From positions 101,393-165,392 of the forward strand of contig JAPLSY010000080.1 of the NCBI GenBank assembly GCA_026398415.1: a stretch of 64,000 nt of DNA, written 5' to 3'. Made by a program: the position numbers and the translations under genes. The DNA is from Kiritimatiellota bacterium (GTDB lineage: Bacteria > Verrucomicrobiota > Kiritimatiellia > JAAZAB01). Within the stretch, counting starts at the first letter, position 1; the number at the start of each line of letters is the position of its first letter. Of the stretch, positions 52,932-61,574 are shown in pieces. The notes under the pieces are model-generated. The model worked only from the letters and a program-made list of their open reading frames with translations, was not told where the DNA came from and did not search any database.

Positions 52932-53363
52932 TTACGGCGCCCCTTCCACGGCGGATTTCGCGCTCAGGTTCCGCAGAACCACCCGCGTGTTCGAAAAAAT
53001 TTTCATGCGCCCATCTTGTGCATTCCACGCGAAGCCGCGGCCGGTCAGCTCGATTTCCTTGCGCTCTACGCAAACGTCAGACGAGGATACGGCCGACCGT
53101 TTCACACGATCGAACAGGCACTGCGGCGTGGATACCTGCATCATGACCTTGCCCTGTTCGTAAAACGTCATTTTCAAATTCTTGATTTGAATCAGCCCGC
53201 TGGATTGGATCTGCGCCTCGTCACCGGTAATCTCGAATTTTAACTGCCCCTTTTCATCGTAATCCGGATAGCGAAAACCTTTCAGCACCTGCCCAAACGC
53301 CGCAACCGCCAGCAAGAGAACCACCGCCATGCCGAACAGGTTCCGTTTGCGTCGCACATTCAT
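52932..53363 (-). CDS. lptC: LptC-like LPS transport protein
   Basis: Anchored periplasmic LPS acceptor. 143 residues from ATG 53363 (MNVRRKRNLFGMAVVLLLAV...), one N-terminal membrane helix followed by a beta-rich domain (GQLKFEITGDEAQIQSSGLI, VERKEIELTGRGFAWNAQDG). The frame opens further upstream to 53435, in the CACGGAT repeat, so the later ATG is preferred. Identification rests on position before lptA-lptB and fold pattern, not on a strong motif. No clear ribosome site. Confidence 0.75.
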   Translation of the reverse strand: MNVRRKRNLFGMAVVLLLAVAAFGQVLKGFRYPDYDEKGQLKFEITGDEAQIQSSGLIQIKNLKMTFYEQGKVMMQVSTPQCLFDRVKRSAVSSSDVCVERKEIELTGRGFAWNAQDGRMKIFSNTRVVLRNLSAKSAVEGAP

Positions 53364-53384
53364 ACTGCACCAGAAAGAATTTGA

Positions 53385-53480
53385 ACCATAGATGAACGCG
53401 GATCGACACGGATACTGGAGACCAATCCAAGACAAAAAATTATTTTCTTATCCGTGTTCATCCGTGTCCATCCGCGGTTG
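53385..53480. repeat. CACGGAT inverted repeat, copy 3
   Basis: CGCGGATCGACACGGATACT at left and TCCGTGTTCATCCGTGTCCA at right, in the gap between kdsA and lptC. Arms pair over most of their length around an AT-rich centre. Confidence 0.65.
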
Positions 53481-53483
53481 GTT

Positions 53484-54311
53484 TCATTTTTCTCTTACCA
53501 GCCGGTCAATCCGGCTGAGCAGACGCCATAATTTCTTAACCTGCGCCAACGGCAACTGGGTATCCTTGTCGGACAACGCCTCGGCCGGATTGAGATGCGT
53601 TTCGATAAAGATGGCGTCACAACCGGCCGCAACTGCGGCCCGCGCCAGGGTGGCCGCCAGCCGGGCATCCCCGCCGCTCCGGTCGCCCGCCCCACCCGGC
53701 AACTGCACGCTGTGGGTGGCGTCGAACACGACGGGGTAGCCGAATTCCCGCAGGAGCGGCAGACTGCGCATATCGGCAACGAGATTATTGTAGCCGAAGC
53801 TTACGCCCCGTTCCGTTACCACGATCTGGCGATTGCCCGTGCTTTCCAGCTTGGCCAGGATGTTGCGAACATCCCTCGGCGCCAGAAACTGCCCCTTCTT
53901 GATGTTGACCGGCTTGCCGCTGTGGCCGAGCGCCAGGATCAAATCGGTCTGCCGGCACAGGAAGGCCGGGCACTGCAGCATATCGGCCACGCGCCCCGCC
54001 AGCGGCACCTCGGTCTCGTGATGGACATCGGTCAATACCGGCAAGCCGTAGCGCTCCTTCACCTCTGCCAGAATGTCCAGGCCGCGCACCAGGCCCGGCC
54101 CGCGAAACGAGGTATGCGAGGAACGGTTGGCCTTGTCGAAGGAGGCTTTGAAGATCAAGGGGATGCGTTCGGCTTCCGCCAGACGCGCCAGCCGGCCGGC
54201 CAGCTCCAGGCACTGCTTGCGACTTTCAATGACACAAGGGCCTGCAATCAGCGCCAGGGGATGGTTGCCCCCGATGTTGACATTACCAACCTTGACGGTA
54301 CGATGCGTCAT
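53484..54311 (-). CDS. kdsA: 3-deoxy-8-phosphooctulonate synthase (Kdo-8-phosphate synthase)
   Basis: Condenses arabinose 5-phosphate and PEP for Kdo. 275 residues with LIAGPCVIESRKQ, IFKASFDKANRSSHTSFRGP, VTERGVSFGYNNLVADMRSL and DATHSVQLPGG, typical of KdsA. The Cys in AGPC is the residue found in the metal-dependent class, whereas E. coli has Asn. Only three bases after the kdsB stop, so coupled. Downstream is a CACGGAT inverted repeat. Confidence 0.95.
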   Translation of the reverse strand: MTHRTVKVGNVNIGGNHPLALIAGPCVIESRKQCLELAGRLARLAEAERIPLIFKASFDKANRSSHTSFRGPGLVRGLDILAEVKERYGLPVLTDVHHETEVPLAGRVADMLQCPAFLCRQTDLILALGHSGKPVNIKKGQFLAPRDVRNILAKLESTGNRQIVVTERGVSFGYNNLVADMRSLPLLREFGYPVVFDATHSVQLPGGAGDRSGGDARLAATLARAAVAAGCDAIFIETHLNPAEALSDKDTQLPLAQVKKLWRLLSRIDRLVREK

Positions 54312-54314
54312 TGC

Positions 54315-55061
54315 TTAGGCTAATCCCATATTGCGCAGTGCTTTTTCCACCATGGGCACATCGGCGGGTGTATCCACGCCAACGCCCAGATGCTGGGTTT
54401 GCTCGACCTTGATGCGCCCCCCCAGATACAATGCCCGCAACTGTTCCAGGCATTCCGCGCGCTCCAACAGACACGGCGGCTCGGCCACGATTCTTTTTAA
54501 AAAGGCGGCGCGATATAAATAAATACCGATATGCCGCCAATAGACGGTCCCCGCAGCGGCATGAAAATCGCGCTCCCGGATGTGGGGAATAAGCGCACGT
54601 GAAAAATAGAGCGCACGCCCTTCCGCATCCACCACGACTTTACAGATCGTGGCGCGTCCCGCCTCCTCGGCCGCCAATGGCGCGGCCGCCGTGGCCATAT
54701 CCCATTCAGCAGCGCCCAGCATAACCGCAACCAGGCGGTCAATCAAGTCCGGATCGATGAGCGGCTCGTCACCCTGAATGTTGACAATCACGTCCGCCGG
54801 GGCGTGCTGCACCGCCTCGGCCACGCGGTCGGTGCCGGAGGGATGATCGCCGCGCGTCATGACGACCCGACCCCCGAAGGATTCCACGGCCTTGCGGATG
54901 CGGTCATCATCCGTCGCCACCACCAGGTCATCCAAACGACGGGCTTGCCGACAGCGTTCCACGACCCACTGGATCAAAGGCTTCCCACAGATCAGGGCCA
55001 GGCTCTTACCCGGAAACCGGGTGGATCCCCAGCGTGATGGAATGACACCCACGACACGCAT
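54315..55061 (-). CDS. kdsB: CMP-Kdo synthetase
   Basis: Activates Kdo with CTP for lipid A-Kdo. 248 residues beginning VVGVIPSRWGSTRFPGKSLA, with VVATDDDRIRKAVESFGG, MTRGDHPSGTDRVAEA, VNIQGDEPLIDP and GVGVDTPADVPMVEKAL, all family motifs. First gene of the kdsB-kdsA-lptCAB-hpf-hprK-ptsH-ptsI run. Upstream is a 220-base region shared with the amidohydrolase on the other strand. Confidence 0.96.
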   Translation of the reverse strand: MRVVGVIPSRWGSTRFPGKSLALICGKPLIQWVVERCRQARRLDDLVVATDDDRIRKAVESFGGRVVMTRGDHPSGTDRVAEAVQHAPADVIVNIQGDEPLIDPDLIDRLVAVMLGAAEWDMATAAAPLAAEEAGRATICKVVVDAEGRALYFSRALIPHIRERDFHAAAGTVYWRHIGIYLYRAAFLKRIVAEPPCLLERAECLEQLRALYLGGRIKVEQTQHLGVGVDTPADVPMVEKALRNMGLA

Positions 55062-55084
55062 GACCTGAAAACCTTTCAGTTTTA

Positions 55085-55128
55085 CAACTATTCAGGCAGA
55101 CCAGTCACCTGAATAGTTGTTTCGTTTT
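55085..55128 (+). terminator. Hairpin with T-run on the plus strand
   Basis: CAACTATTCAGG (55085-55096), 11-base loop, CCTGAATAGTTG (55108-55119), then TTTCGTTTTT. It has intrinsic terminator form on the plus strand. Yet no plus-strand gene ends before it; it lies in the divergent gap before the amidohydrolase gene. Confidence 0.55.
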
Positions 55129-55282
55129 TCGAACGCTCCCAATGAAGCATAAGGATGCCCTCGGCACTTGTCGAGTGATATTTCAAAACCAAACACTATT
55201 GATCTTGTAACGGCAAAGCCATTGTTATACCGTTTTTTCGTTTTATCACGCGTCACGTAAAACACAGTTGGAGAAACAAGCC

Positions 55283-56173
55283 ATGTTCATTGATATTCAT
55301 TGCCATGTGTGTCGCAAATTGGGACCGCCACGGGGCACGCAACAGGCGTTTGCCACGCCGGACCAGTTATTGGCCATCTATGACCACCTCGGTGTCGAGC
55401 GCGGCATCATCTTGCCAACGGCCCAGATCGAATGCCATACCCAGTTCCAGTCCAACGAAGAAGCGCTGGAAATCTGCGAGCAGTACCCGGATCGGTTCAC
55501 CCCTTTCTGCTACATTGATCCGCGGGCCATCAGCAACAGCGTGGATGCGCCCCTGGGTGACCTGATGCGGCATTACAAGGCCAAAGGCTGCCGGGGCATC
55601 GGGGAAATCTGCGCCAACCTGCCTTTCCTGCATCCGCTGATGCAAAACCTGTTCCACCATGCGGAGGCCACCGAACTGCCGCTGACTTTTCACATCGCCA
55701 CGCGCTTCGACCACGATTACGGCATCTATGACGATCCGGGCCTGCCGCAATTGGAGATGTCCTTGCGGCAATTTCCGAAGTTGAAATTTCTCGGGCATTC
55801 CCAGCCGTTCTGGGCCGAGATGGCGCCTTTGGACACCGTGGCCAGCCGCTCCGGCTATCCCAAGACACCGGTCAAGGAAGAAGGCACCCTGCCCAAACTG
55901 ATGCGCAAATACGGCAACCTGCACGGCGACCTATCCGCCGGCAGCGGCTGCAACGCCCTGACCCGCGACCCCGACTATGCCGCGCAGTTCCTGACGGAAT
56001 TCCAGGATCGTTTGCTGTTCGGTATGGATATCTGCACGCCGCCGCCGGCCACGGCCCCCTACCCGTTGGTCGATTTCCTGCTCGACCTGCGCAAACGGAA
56101 AAAAATCAGCGAGGCCGTCTTCCAGAAAGTGGCCCGCGAAAACGCCGTCCGCCTGCTGGGCCTGAACAAGTAA
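55283..56173 (+). CDS. Amidohydrolase-2 family metal-dependent hydrolase
   Basis: 296 residues from ATG 55283, preceded by GGAG at good distance; the earlier TTG 55268 is rejected. MFIDIHCHV gives the HxH metal pair; FHIATRFDHD, FLGHSQPFW and LLFGMDICTPP supply the later His and Asp, so the family metal site looks complete. Decarboxylase- or hydrolase-type chemistry is typical, but the substrate is unknown. It converges on etfA with 11 bases between stops. Confidence 0.8.
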   Translation: MFIDIHCHVCRKLGPPRGTQQAFATPDQLLAIYDHLGVERGIILPTAQIECHTQFQSNEEALEICEQYPDRFTPFCYIDPRAISNSVDAPLGDLMRHYKAKGCRGIGEICANLPFLHPLMQNLFHHAEATELPLTFHIATRFDHDYGIYDDPGLPQLEMSLRQFPKLKFLGHSQPFWAEMAPLDTVASRSGYPKTPVKEEGTLPKLMRKYGNLHGDLSAGSGCNALTRDPDYAAQFLTEFQDRLLFGMDICTPPPATAPYPLVDFLLDLRKRKKISEAVFQKVARENAVRLLGLNK

Positions 56174-56184
56174 GCGGAGCGCGA

Positions 56185-57390
56185 CTATTTCTTCAGCACC
56201 TTCTTGAATTCGCGGGTGAGCAGCGGGACGATTTTGAAGAGGTCGCCGACCAGGCCGTAAGTCGCCATCCGGAAGATGGGCGCATCGGGGTCCTTGTTGA
56301 TGGCCACGATGATGTCGGAGGACGACATGCCGGCCAGGTGCTGAATTTGCCCGCTGATGCCGCAGGCAATATATATTTTGGGACAAACGGTCTTGCCGGT
56401 CTGGCCGACCTGGTGCGAATATGGAATCCAGCCTGCGTCCACGGCGGCGCGCGAAGACCCCACCCCGGCGCCCAGCACTTCGGCCAGCTCGCGGACGATC
56501 GCAAAATTCTCCGGCGCCTGCAGGCCGCGCCCGCCGGATACGATAATGTTGGCCTCCGCAATGTTGGTTGTAGTTTCCGTTTCCGGCACAAAGCGCACGC
56601 GCTGGGCACGGGATTTCAAGACGGCTGCGGCCACTTTTTCGATGAGTGTCTCGCCCTGGCGCTTGGCATCAACCACGGCCTCTTTCATGACCTTATGGCG
56701 CACGGTGGCCATCTGGGGCCGATGCCTGGGCGTGATAATAGTGGCCATGATGTTGCCGCCAAAGGCCGGACGGGTCTGCAACAGATTCTTCGTTTCCGGA
56801 TCAATGGCCAGGCCGGTGCAGTCTGCCGTAAGCCCTGCCTTCACGGTCACGGCCACGCGGGATACCAGGCTGCGCCCAATCGTGGTGGCGCCACAGAGCA
56901 TGATGGCCGGCTTGTGCCTCCGGACAAGATCGATAAGCACGGCGGCATAGGGCTCATCCTGAAAATAGGCCAATTCCGGCGCATCCACCAGATATACCCG
57001 GTCGGCCCCGCGCTGAATGAGCTCCGCCGTTCGATCCGTCATCTGGTGGCCCAGCAGGACAGCGCATAATTTCATGCCAAGTTGATCGGCCAGCTTGCGC
57101 CCTTCGCCCAGGAGTTCATAGGTAATGCTCTGAATATGACCGTCTTTTTGCTCGGCAAAAATCCAGACATCGCGGTAAGCACTCAGGTCCACAGCCACCG
57201 CCGCCGGCTTGCGCATCTCGATGGCCTTGAACTTGCAGACCTCGACACAAGCCCCGCAGAGCGTGCACTTGGCAAGCTCGATGACCGCCAGCTTGTCGGT
57301 AACCGTGATGGCGCCGAACGGACAGGCCTTGATGCAGAGACGGCAACCGACACACTTATCTTTGATAACCACAATAGGTTCGTTTTCCAT
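56185..57390 (-). CDS. etfA: Electron transfer flavoprotein alpha subunit with N-terminal ferredoxin domain
   Basis: 401 residues. N-terminal 2[4Fe-4S] ferredoxin with Cys13/16/19/23 ([12 protein letters not shown]) and Cys42/45/48/52 ([12 protein letters not shown]), followed by the EtfA Rossmann region and the FAD domain ([60 protein letters not shown]). The earlier TTG 57402 is rejected because GGGAG precedes ATG 57390. Ferredoxin-fused EtfA is known from anaerobic electron-bifurcating systems. A dehydrogenase partner is not in the window. Confidence 0.93.
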   Translation of the reverse strand: MENEPIVVIKDKCVGCRLCIKACPFGAITVTDKLAVIELAKCTLCGACVEVCKFKAIEMRKPAAVAVDLSAYRDVWIFAEQKDGHIQSITYELLGEGRKLADQLGMKLCAVLLGHQMTDRTAELIQRGADRVYLVDAPELAYFQDEPYAAVLIDLVRRHKPAIMLCGATTIGRSLVSRVAVTVKAGLTADCTGLAIDPETKNLLQTRPAFGGNIMATIITPRHRPQMATVRHKVMKEAVVDAKRQGETLIEKVAAAVLKSRAQRVRFVPETETTTNIAEANIIVSGGRGLQAPENFAIVRELAEVLGAGVGSSRAAVDAGWIPYSHQVGQTGKTVCPKIYIACGISGQIQHLAGMSSSDIIVAINKDPDAPIFRMATYGLVGDLFKIVPLLTREFKKVLKK

Positions 57391-57445
57391 TAATACTCCC
57401 AACGACTGTAATGTCCCTGATATTTCTCTACATTAATTCTGAATC

Positions 57446-57544
57446 TGTCATTCCCGCGACTTGTCCGCCATAGCTCCTTGGCGACGGCGGAAAGCGGGAA
57501 TCCAGATTAGAAAAACTGGATTCAGGGTCAAGCCCGGAATGACA
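57446..57544. repeat. Branched inverted repeat between etfB and etfA
   Basis: Outer arms TGTCATTCC (57446) and GGAATGACA (57536); inner stems TTCCCGC/GCGGGAA, TCCGCC/GGCGGA and ATCCAG/CTGGAT. This TGTCATTCCCG type of repeat is common in many genomes. It separates two genes of one operon. Confidence 0.75.
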
Positions 57545-57581
57545 ATTAAATGCAAATTCGTTTATAGAACACTACACCACA

Positions 57582-58376
57582 TCACGAGGCCGCGGCAATC
57601 ACGGCATCCTTCAGTTTTTCGACCACCTGCGGCACAATTTCCTCGGGCTCGCCCTTGAAAATCTGCCCGCCCTGCCGGGCCGGCGGCGTAAAGATTTTTA
57701 CGACCTTGGTCGGCGATCCATCCAGGCCCATGCTCTTTTTTTCGCCCTGGAGATCGTCCGCTTTCCAATGTGTAATTTGCGCCTTCTTGGCGGCCAACTT
57801 GCCCTTGAGCGAGGGCAAACGCGGTTCGTTGATTTCCTTGACAACCGTCAGCACACAGGGCACCGGAGAACGGATCACTTCGGTACCCTCTTCCAAAAGC
57901 CGTTCGCCGATCACGTGCTCGGCGCTGATTTCCTCGATCTTGCGCACATAAGTGATTTGCGGCAGGTCCAGGTGGGCGGCAATACCGGGGCCCACTTGGG
58001 CGGTATCGCCGTCCGAGGCCTGTTTGCCGCACAGGATCACGCCATAATCGCCGATTTTTTTCAAGGCCAGGGCCAGCGTGTAGCTGGTGGCCCAGGTATC
58101 ACTGCCGGCGAACGCCCGATCGGAAACCAGGATGCCGGCATCCACACCCATGGCAATGGCCTCGCGCAAGGCGTTTTCGGCCTGGGGCGGGCCCATGCTA
58201 ATGGCCGTGACCTTGCCGCCCAGTTTGGCCTTAAGGCGCAGACTTTCCTCGATGGCGTACATATCGAAGGGATTGATGATCGAAACAACACCTTCCCGGA
58301 TCAGCGTATTGGTCTTGGGGTCAATCTTGACGTCCGCCGTATCCGGCACCTGCTTGATACAAACAACGATATGCAT
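57582..58376 (-). CDS. etfB: Electron transfer flavoprotein beta subunit
   Basis: 264 residues from ATG 58376 (MHIVVCIKQVPDTADVKIDP); the frame extends upstream but lacks family sequence there. NPFDMYAIEESLRLK, GKQASDGDTAQVGPGIAAHL and the C-terminal region match EtfB. Binds AMP or, in bifurcating members, a second FAD. It precedes etfA, separated by a 179-base gap holding an inverted repeat. Promoter proposed just upstream. Confidence 0.95.
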   Translation of the reverse strand: MHIVVCIKQVPDTADVKIDPKTNTLIREGVVSIINPFDMYAIEESLRLKAKLGGKVTAISMGPPQAENALREAIAMGVDAGILVSDRAFAGSDTWATSYTLALALKKIGDYGVILCGKQASDGDTAQVGPGIAAHLDLPQITYVRKIEEISAEHVIGERLLEEGTEVIRSPVPCVLTVVKEINEPRLPSLKGKLAAKKAQITHWKADDLQGEKKSMGLDGSPTKVVKIFTPPARQGGQIFKGEPEEIVPQVVEKLKDAVIAAAS

Positions 58377-58425
58377 AAAACCTCGCTTGTGAAAACAAAC
58401 TGCTCTTCGTGAAATAGTGGCCGCG

Positions 58426-58453
58426 ATTGTACCCGACGATCGTTTCAATGCAA
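58426..58453 (-). promoter_or_regulatory. Promoter of etfBA
   Basis: Minus-strand TTGCAT (58453-58448), 16-nt spacer, TACAAT (58431-58426). A 7-bp inverted repeat AAGCACC/GGTGCTT (58476-58470 and 58458-58452) overlaps the -35 box and may be an operator. Confidence 0.55.
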
Positions 58454-58593
58454 GCACCTTTACCGACTTGGTGCTTATCCACCCATCTGTACAAGGTTGT
58501 GGCCGAGATTTACGCGAGAAGCGGGGCAAGCGTTGATTTTATCCAACGCGGATTCCGGGTTATCCGGGGACATGCGCATAGCGTCTATTAACG

Positions 58594-60015
58594 TTATTGG
58601 AAGCCGAACAATGTGCCTTTACTGAGATACTCGTAGGCGCCGATATCAACGGTTCTGCGGAAATTATCAATGCGCCGATTGCCGTAAACATCCAGCGCGT
58701 TTTCCATCCAGTCCCGATTTACCCCGGCATTAATGCAGGGCGAAGACGATTGCAAGCGGAAATCAGTGGTGGAAATTAACCGCGGATCGTTGGTGATGGT
58801 ATTGACATCGGTGAGATTACCATAAGCATTATAAAATTTCGGCGAGGTGCAGCAGTTGCTAAATGTACTCACGGCGCCAACATTAGCACTCATGATCCAG
58901 TTCGAGTAAGTGTCTGCGCTGCTATTGCCCCATATTATGGTGTTTTCGACCTTTAAGGCAACATTAGTCCGGCCGATATAGAGTCCACCCCAACCTACAC
59001 TTGCATAATTACTAACGACCGTGCAGTTTTGAATTGTCGTGCTATTATCATAAGCAGCGATGCCGCCTGCGTACCTCGCCATATTATTAGCAATCAAACA
59101 GTTTCTGATCAGGCTGCCACCAAATATACGAACGCCACCCCCTTCGTTCCATCCTGCTGTCTGATCACATGTGTTTCCCAGGATAAAGGAATTATGGCAT
59201 TGTGCGCCATTAGCCAACAATATTCCGCCGGGGCATACTTGATAAGTAGCGAAATTGGATACAATCCAGCAATTGCTGACAATCGTTGACGCGGCGTAAA
59301 TATGCATTCCAGCCGATGATATACTCGCAGAATTGCCGGAGATTGTGCAATTGGCAATCCGCCACGTTCCATTAAGATTTATCGTTCCACCGCCGCTCAT
59401 TTTTGCCGAATTGCCGCTAATTGTGCAATTCCACACGCTCCCGCTGTTGCCAGCATTCGGCCCCATATATATTCCGCCCCCACCTAAAGAATTATAGGAA
59501 GCGACATTCGTGCTTAACGCATAGTTGTGCATGATAATGCAGTTTGTCACCATTCCATAATATATATAAATGGACCCGCCGTTGGCGGACAAGTTGGTCT
59601 CGGGTGAGGCCCACCCGTTGGTGAGCGTAAAGCCCGCTATAGTGGCCCAGTAATTGTTAAGCGTAAAATGCCGGTTGGTCGTGTTGGGATAGTTGCCGTC
59701 CAGGATCGTGGTGGTCGGGTCCAGGATTCCGCCCGGCCCCCAACTCCGCACCGTGATGGCGTAGCTGACGGTTATTTGATTCGCGAGCCAATAGGTGGCG
59801 TTATTGGTTACATAGACCGTGTCGTTATCGCGGGCGGCGGCAACGACTTCGATCAGGTTGGTGTGGGCCCATCCCCAATTGGTCCAGGGCGGGGTCGGCG
59901 ACGGCTGCTGGCTCGATGTCACCACGTAATAATTCGTCGCCGATGCCCAGGGCACCGCCAGGGCCAGCGCCAGCCCCAGCCCGATCAATATCCGTTGCAA
60001 GTATTGAATTTTCAT
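58594..60015 (-). CDS. Secreted right-handed beta-helix protein, copy 1
   Basis: 473 residues from ATG 60015 (GGAAAG upstream; earlier TTG rejected). Signal peptide ILIGLGLALALAVPWASA, then repeated beta-helix turns (RIANCTISGNSASISSAG, LIRNCLIANNMARYAGGIAA, TIQNCTVVSNYASVGWGGLY) and a C-terminal GNRRIDNFRRTVDIGAYEY, the choice-of-anchor-Q type ending. Exported, perhaps cell-attached; function unknown. Nearly the same signal and first 90 residues as the next gene, so a tandem duplicate. Confidence 0.8.
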   Translation of the reverse strand: MKIQYLQRILIGLGLALALAVPWASATNYYVVTSSQQPSPTPPWTNWGWAHTNLIEVVAAARDNDTVYVTNNATYWLANQITVSYAITVRSWGPGGILDPTTTILDGNYPNTTNRHFTLNNYWATIAGFTLTNGWASPETNLSANGGSIYIYYGMVTNCIIMHNYALSTNVASYNSLGGGGIYMGPNAGNSGSVWNCTISGNSAKMSGGGTINLNGTWRIANCTISGNSASISSAGMHIYAASTIVSNCWIVSNFATYQVCPGGILLANGAQCHNSFILGNTCDQTAGWNEGGGVRIFGGSLIRNCLIANNMARYAGGIAAYDNSTTIQNCTVVSNYASVGWGGLYIGRTNVALKVENTIIWGNSSADTYSNWIMSANVGAVSTFSNCCTSPKFYNAYGNLTDVNTITNDPRLISTTDFRLQSSSPCINAGVNRDWMENALDVYGNRRIDNFRRTVDIGAYEYLSKGTLFGFQ

Positions 60016-60058
60016 CTGGTACTTTCCGCCCGCCAATAATGCGCATAGCGTCTATTTC

Positions 60059-61465
60059 TTAATGGCCGATGAACAATGTGCCTGGACAGAGATACTCGTA
60101 GGCACCGATATCAACGGTTTTGCGGAACGTATCAATACGCCGATTGCCGTAATAATCCTGCGCACCCTCCATCCACTCCCGATTCACGCCGGCATTGATA
60201 CAAGGCGAATCCGCTTGCAACCGGAAATCATTAGTTGCGGTATTCATAAACAGCGGATCGTTAGTGATGGTATTGACCACATCGCTGACATAAGAATTGA
60301 CAACAATGTTCGGTGAGGTGCAGCAGTTGGTAAATGTATTCGTACCTATAGCTATGTAATAATTAGAGTAAGTTCCGCTTCCGCGATTGCCCCATATTAT
60401 GGTATTTTCAATTGCCGGGGAACCACCGTTTTGAGAATAATCGAGTCCGCCTCCATTGCCAGTTGCAGCTACGTTACTGGCAATCGTACAGTTTTGAATT
60501 TTAAGACTCCAATCACCTTTGATTCCACCACCATTAATTGCCGCACGATTATGAACCACCAAGCAATTTCTGATCAAGGAATTGTTGCCGACCATACGCA
60601 AGGCACCCCCAAGACCTGCGCCGGGATAACCTTCCGCGGTATTGCCCATGAGCAAGGAATTATAACATGTCGAGCCGGCAGCCATACGTATTGCGCCGGC
60701 GCTGTATGACGCTAAATTGGATACAATCCAGCAATTGCTGATAATCGCCGTCCCACGGGAGTCGATACCCCCGCCCTCGGCGCCGTATCCCGTAGAATTG
60801 CCGGCGATTGTACAATTTGCAATCCACCAAGGCCCCCCTGAATTCGCGCTATAAATCCCTCCTCCGTTCCCTGTCTTGTTTGTAGTTGCTCCCAGCACGT
60901 TTGATGTCGTGTTGCAGTTAATTTTGCAATTCCACACGCCTCCACTGCCGGTTGTCATATACACGCCGCCGCCGCCGTTGGTATACGTAACATTGCTCAC
61001 GATTATGCAGTTCGTCACCAGTCCATTCTGCAAATAGATTGACCCGCCGCTATTCTCGCACCCCTTTGTGAGCGTAAAGCCCGCCAGCGTGGCCCCAAAA
61101 TTGTTAAGCGTAAAATGCCGGTTGGTCGCGGCGGGATATCTGCCGCTCAGGATCGTGTTAGTCGGGTCATAGATCCCACCCGGACCCCAACTCCGCACCG
61201 TCATGGCGTAGCTGACGGTTATTTGATTCGCGAGCCAATAGGTGACGTTGTTGGTCACATACACTACGTCGGTGTCGCGGGCGGCGGCAACGACTTCGCT
61301 TAGATTGGTGTGGGCCCAGCCCCAGTTGGTCCAAGGCGGGGTCGGTGACGGCTGCTGGCTCGACGCCACCACATAATAATTCGTCGCCGATGCCCAGGGC
61401 ACTGCCAGGGCCAGCGCCAGCCCCAGCCCGATCAACATCCGTTGTAAGTATTGAGTTTTCGGCAT
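60059..61465 (-). CDS. Secreted right-handed beta-helix protein, copy 2
   Basis: 468 residues from ATG 61465. Signal and N-terminus (MLIGLGLALALAVPWASATN) and C-terminus (GNRRIDTFRKTVDIGAYEY) match copy 1, while the central turns differ (WIANCTIAGNSTGYGAEGGG, LIRNCLVVHNRAAINGGGIK). This fits duplication then drift in the helix body. Immediately after both stops the sequence GCGCATAGCGTCTATT is repeated (58573 and 60041), a trace of the duplicated unit. Confidence 0.8.
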   Translation of the reverse strand: MPKTQYLQRMLIGLGLALALAVPWASATNYYVVASSQQPSPTPPWTNWGWAHTNLSEVVAAARDTDVVYVTNNVTYWLANQITVSYAMTVRSWGPGGIYDPTNTILSGRYPAATNRHFTLNNFGATLAGFTLTKGCENSGGSIYLQNGLVTNCIIVSNVTYTNGGGGVYMTTGSGGVWNCKINCNTTSNVLGATTNKTGNGGGIYSANSGGPWWIANCTIAGNSTGYGAEGGGIDSRGTAIISNCWIVSNLASYSAGAIRMAAGSTCYNSLLMGNTAEGYPGAGLGGALRMVGNNSLIRNCLVVHNRAAINGGGIKGDWSLKIQNCTIASNVAATGNGGGLDYSQNGGSPAIENTIIWGNRGSGTYSNYYIAIGTNTFTNCCTSPNIVVNSYVSDVVNTITNDPLFMNTATNDFRLQADSPCINAGVNREWMEGAQDYYGNRRIDTFRKTVDIGAYEYLCPGTLFIGH

Positions 61466-61574
61466 GCGCCTCACTTTGTCACGTTCTGATCGCTTTGTTC
61501 TATGAACAATAACTCTCGTCTGGACGTAGCCCTCCGGCAGAAAATGGCCGATACAGGCAAACTGTTAACCGGCG

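Noticed and set aside
52930..53073. Longer N-terminus of LptA overlapping LptC
   Set aside because: ATG 52929 gives a signal peptide and sits two bases behind the lptC stop; the extension is the lptC 3' end in another frame.
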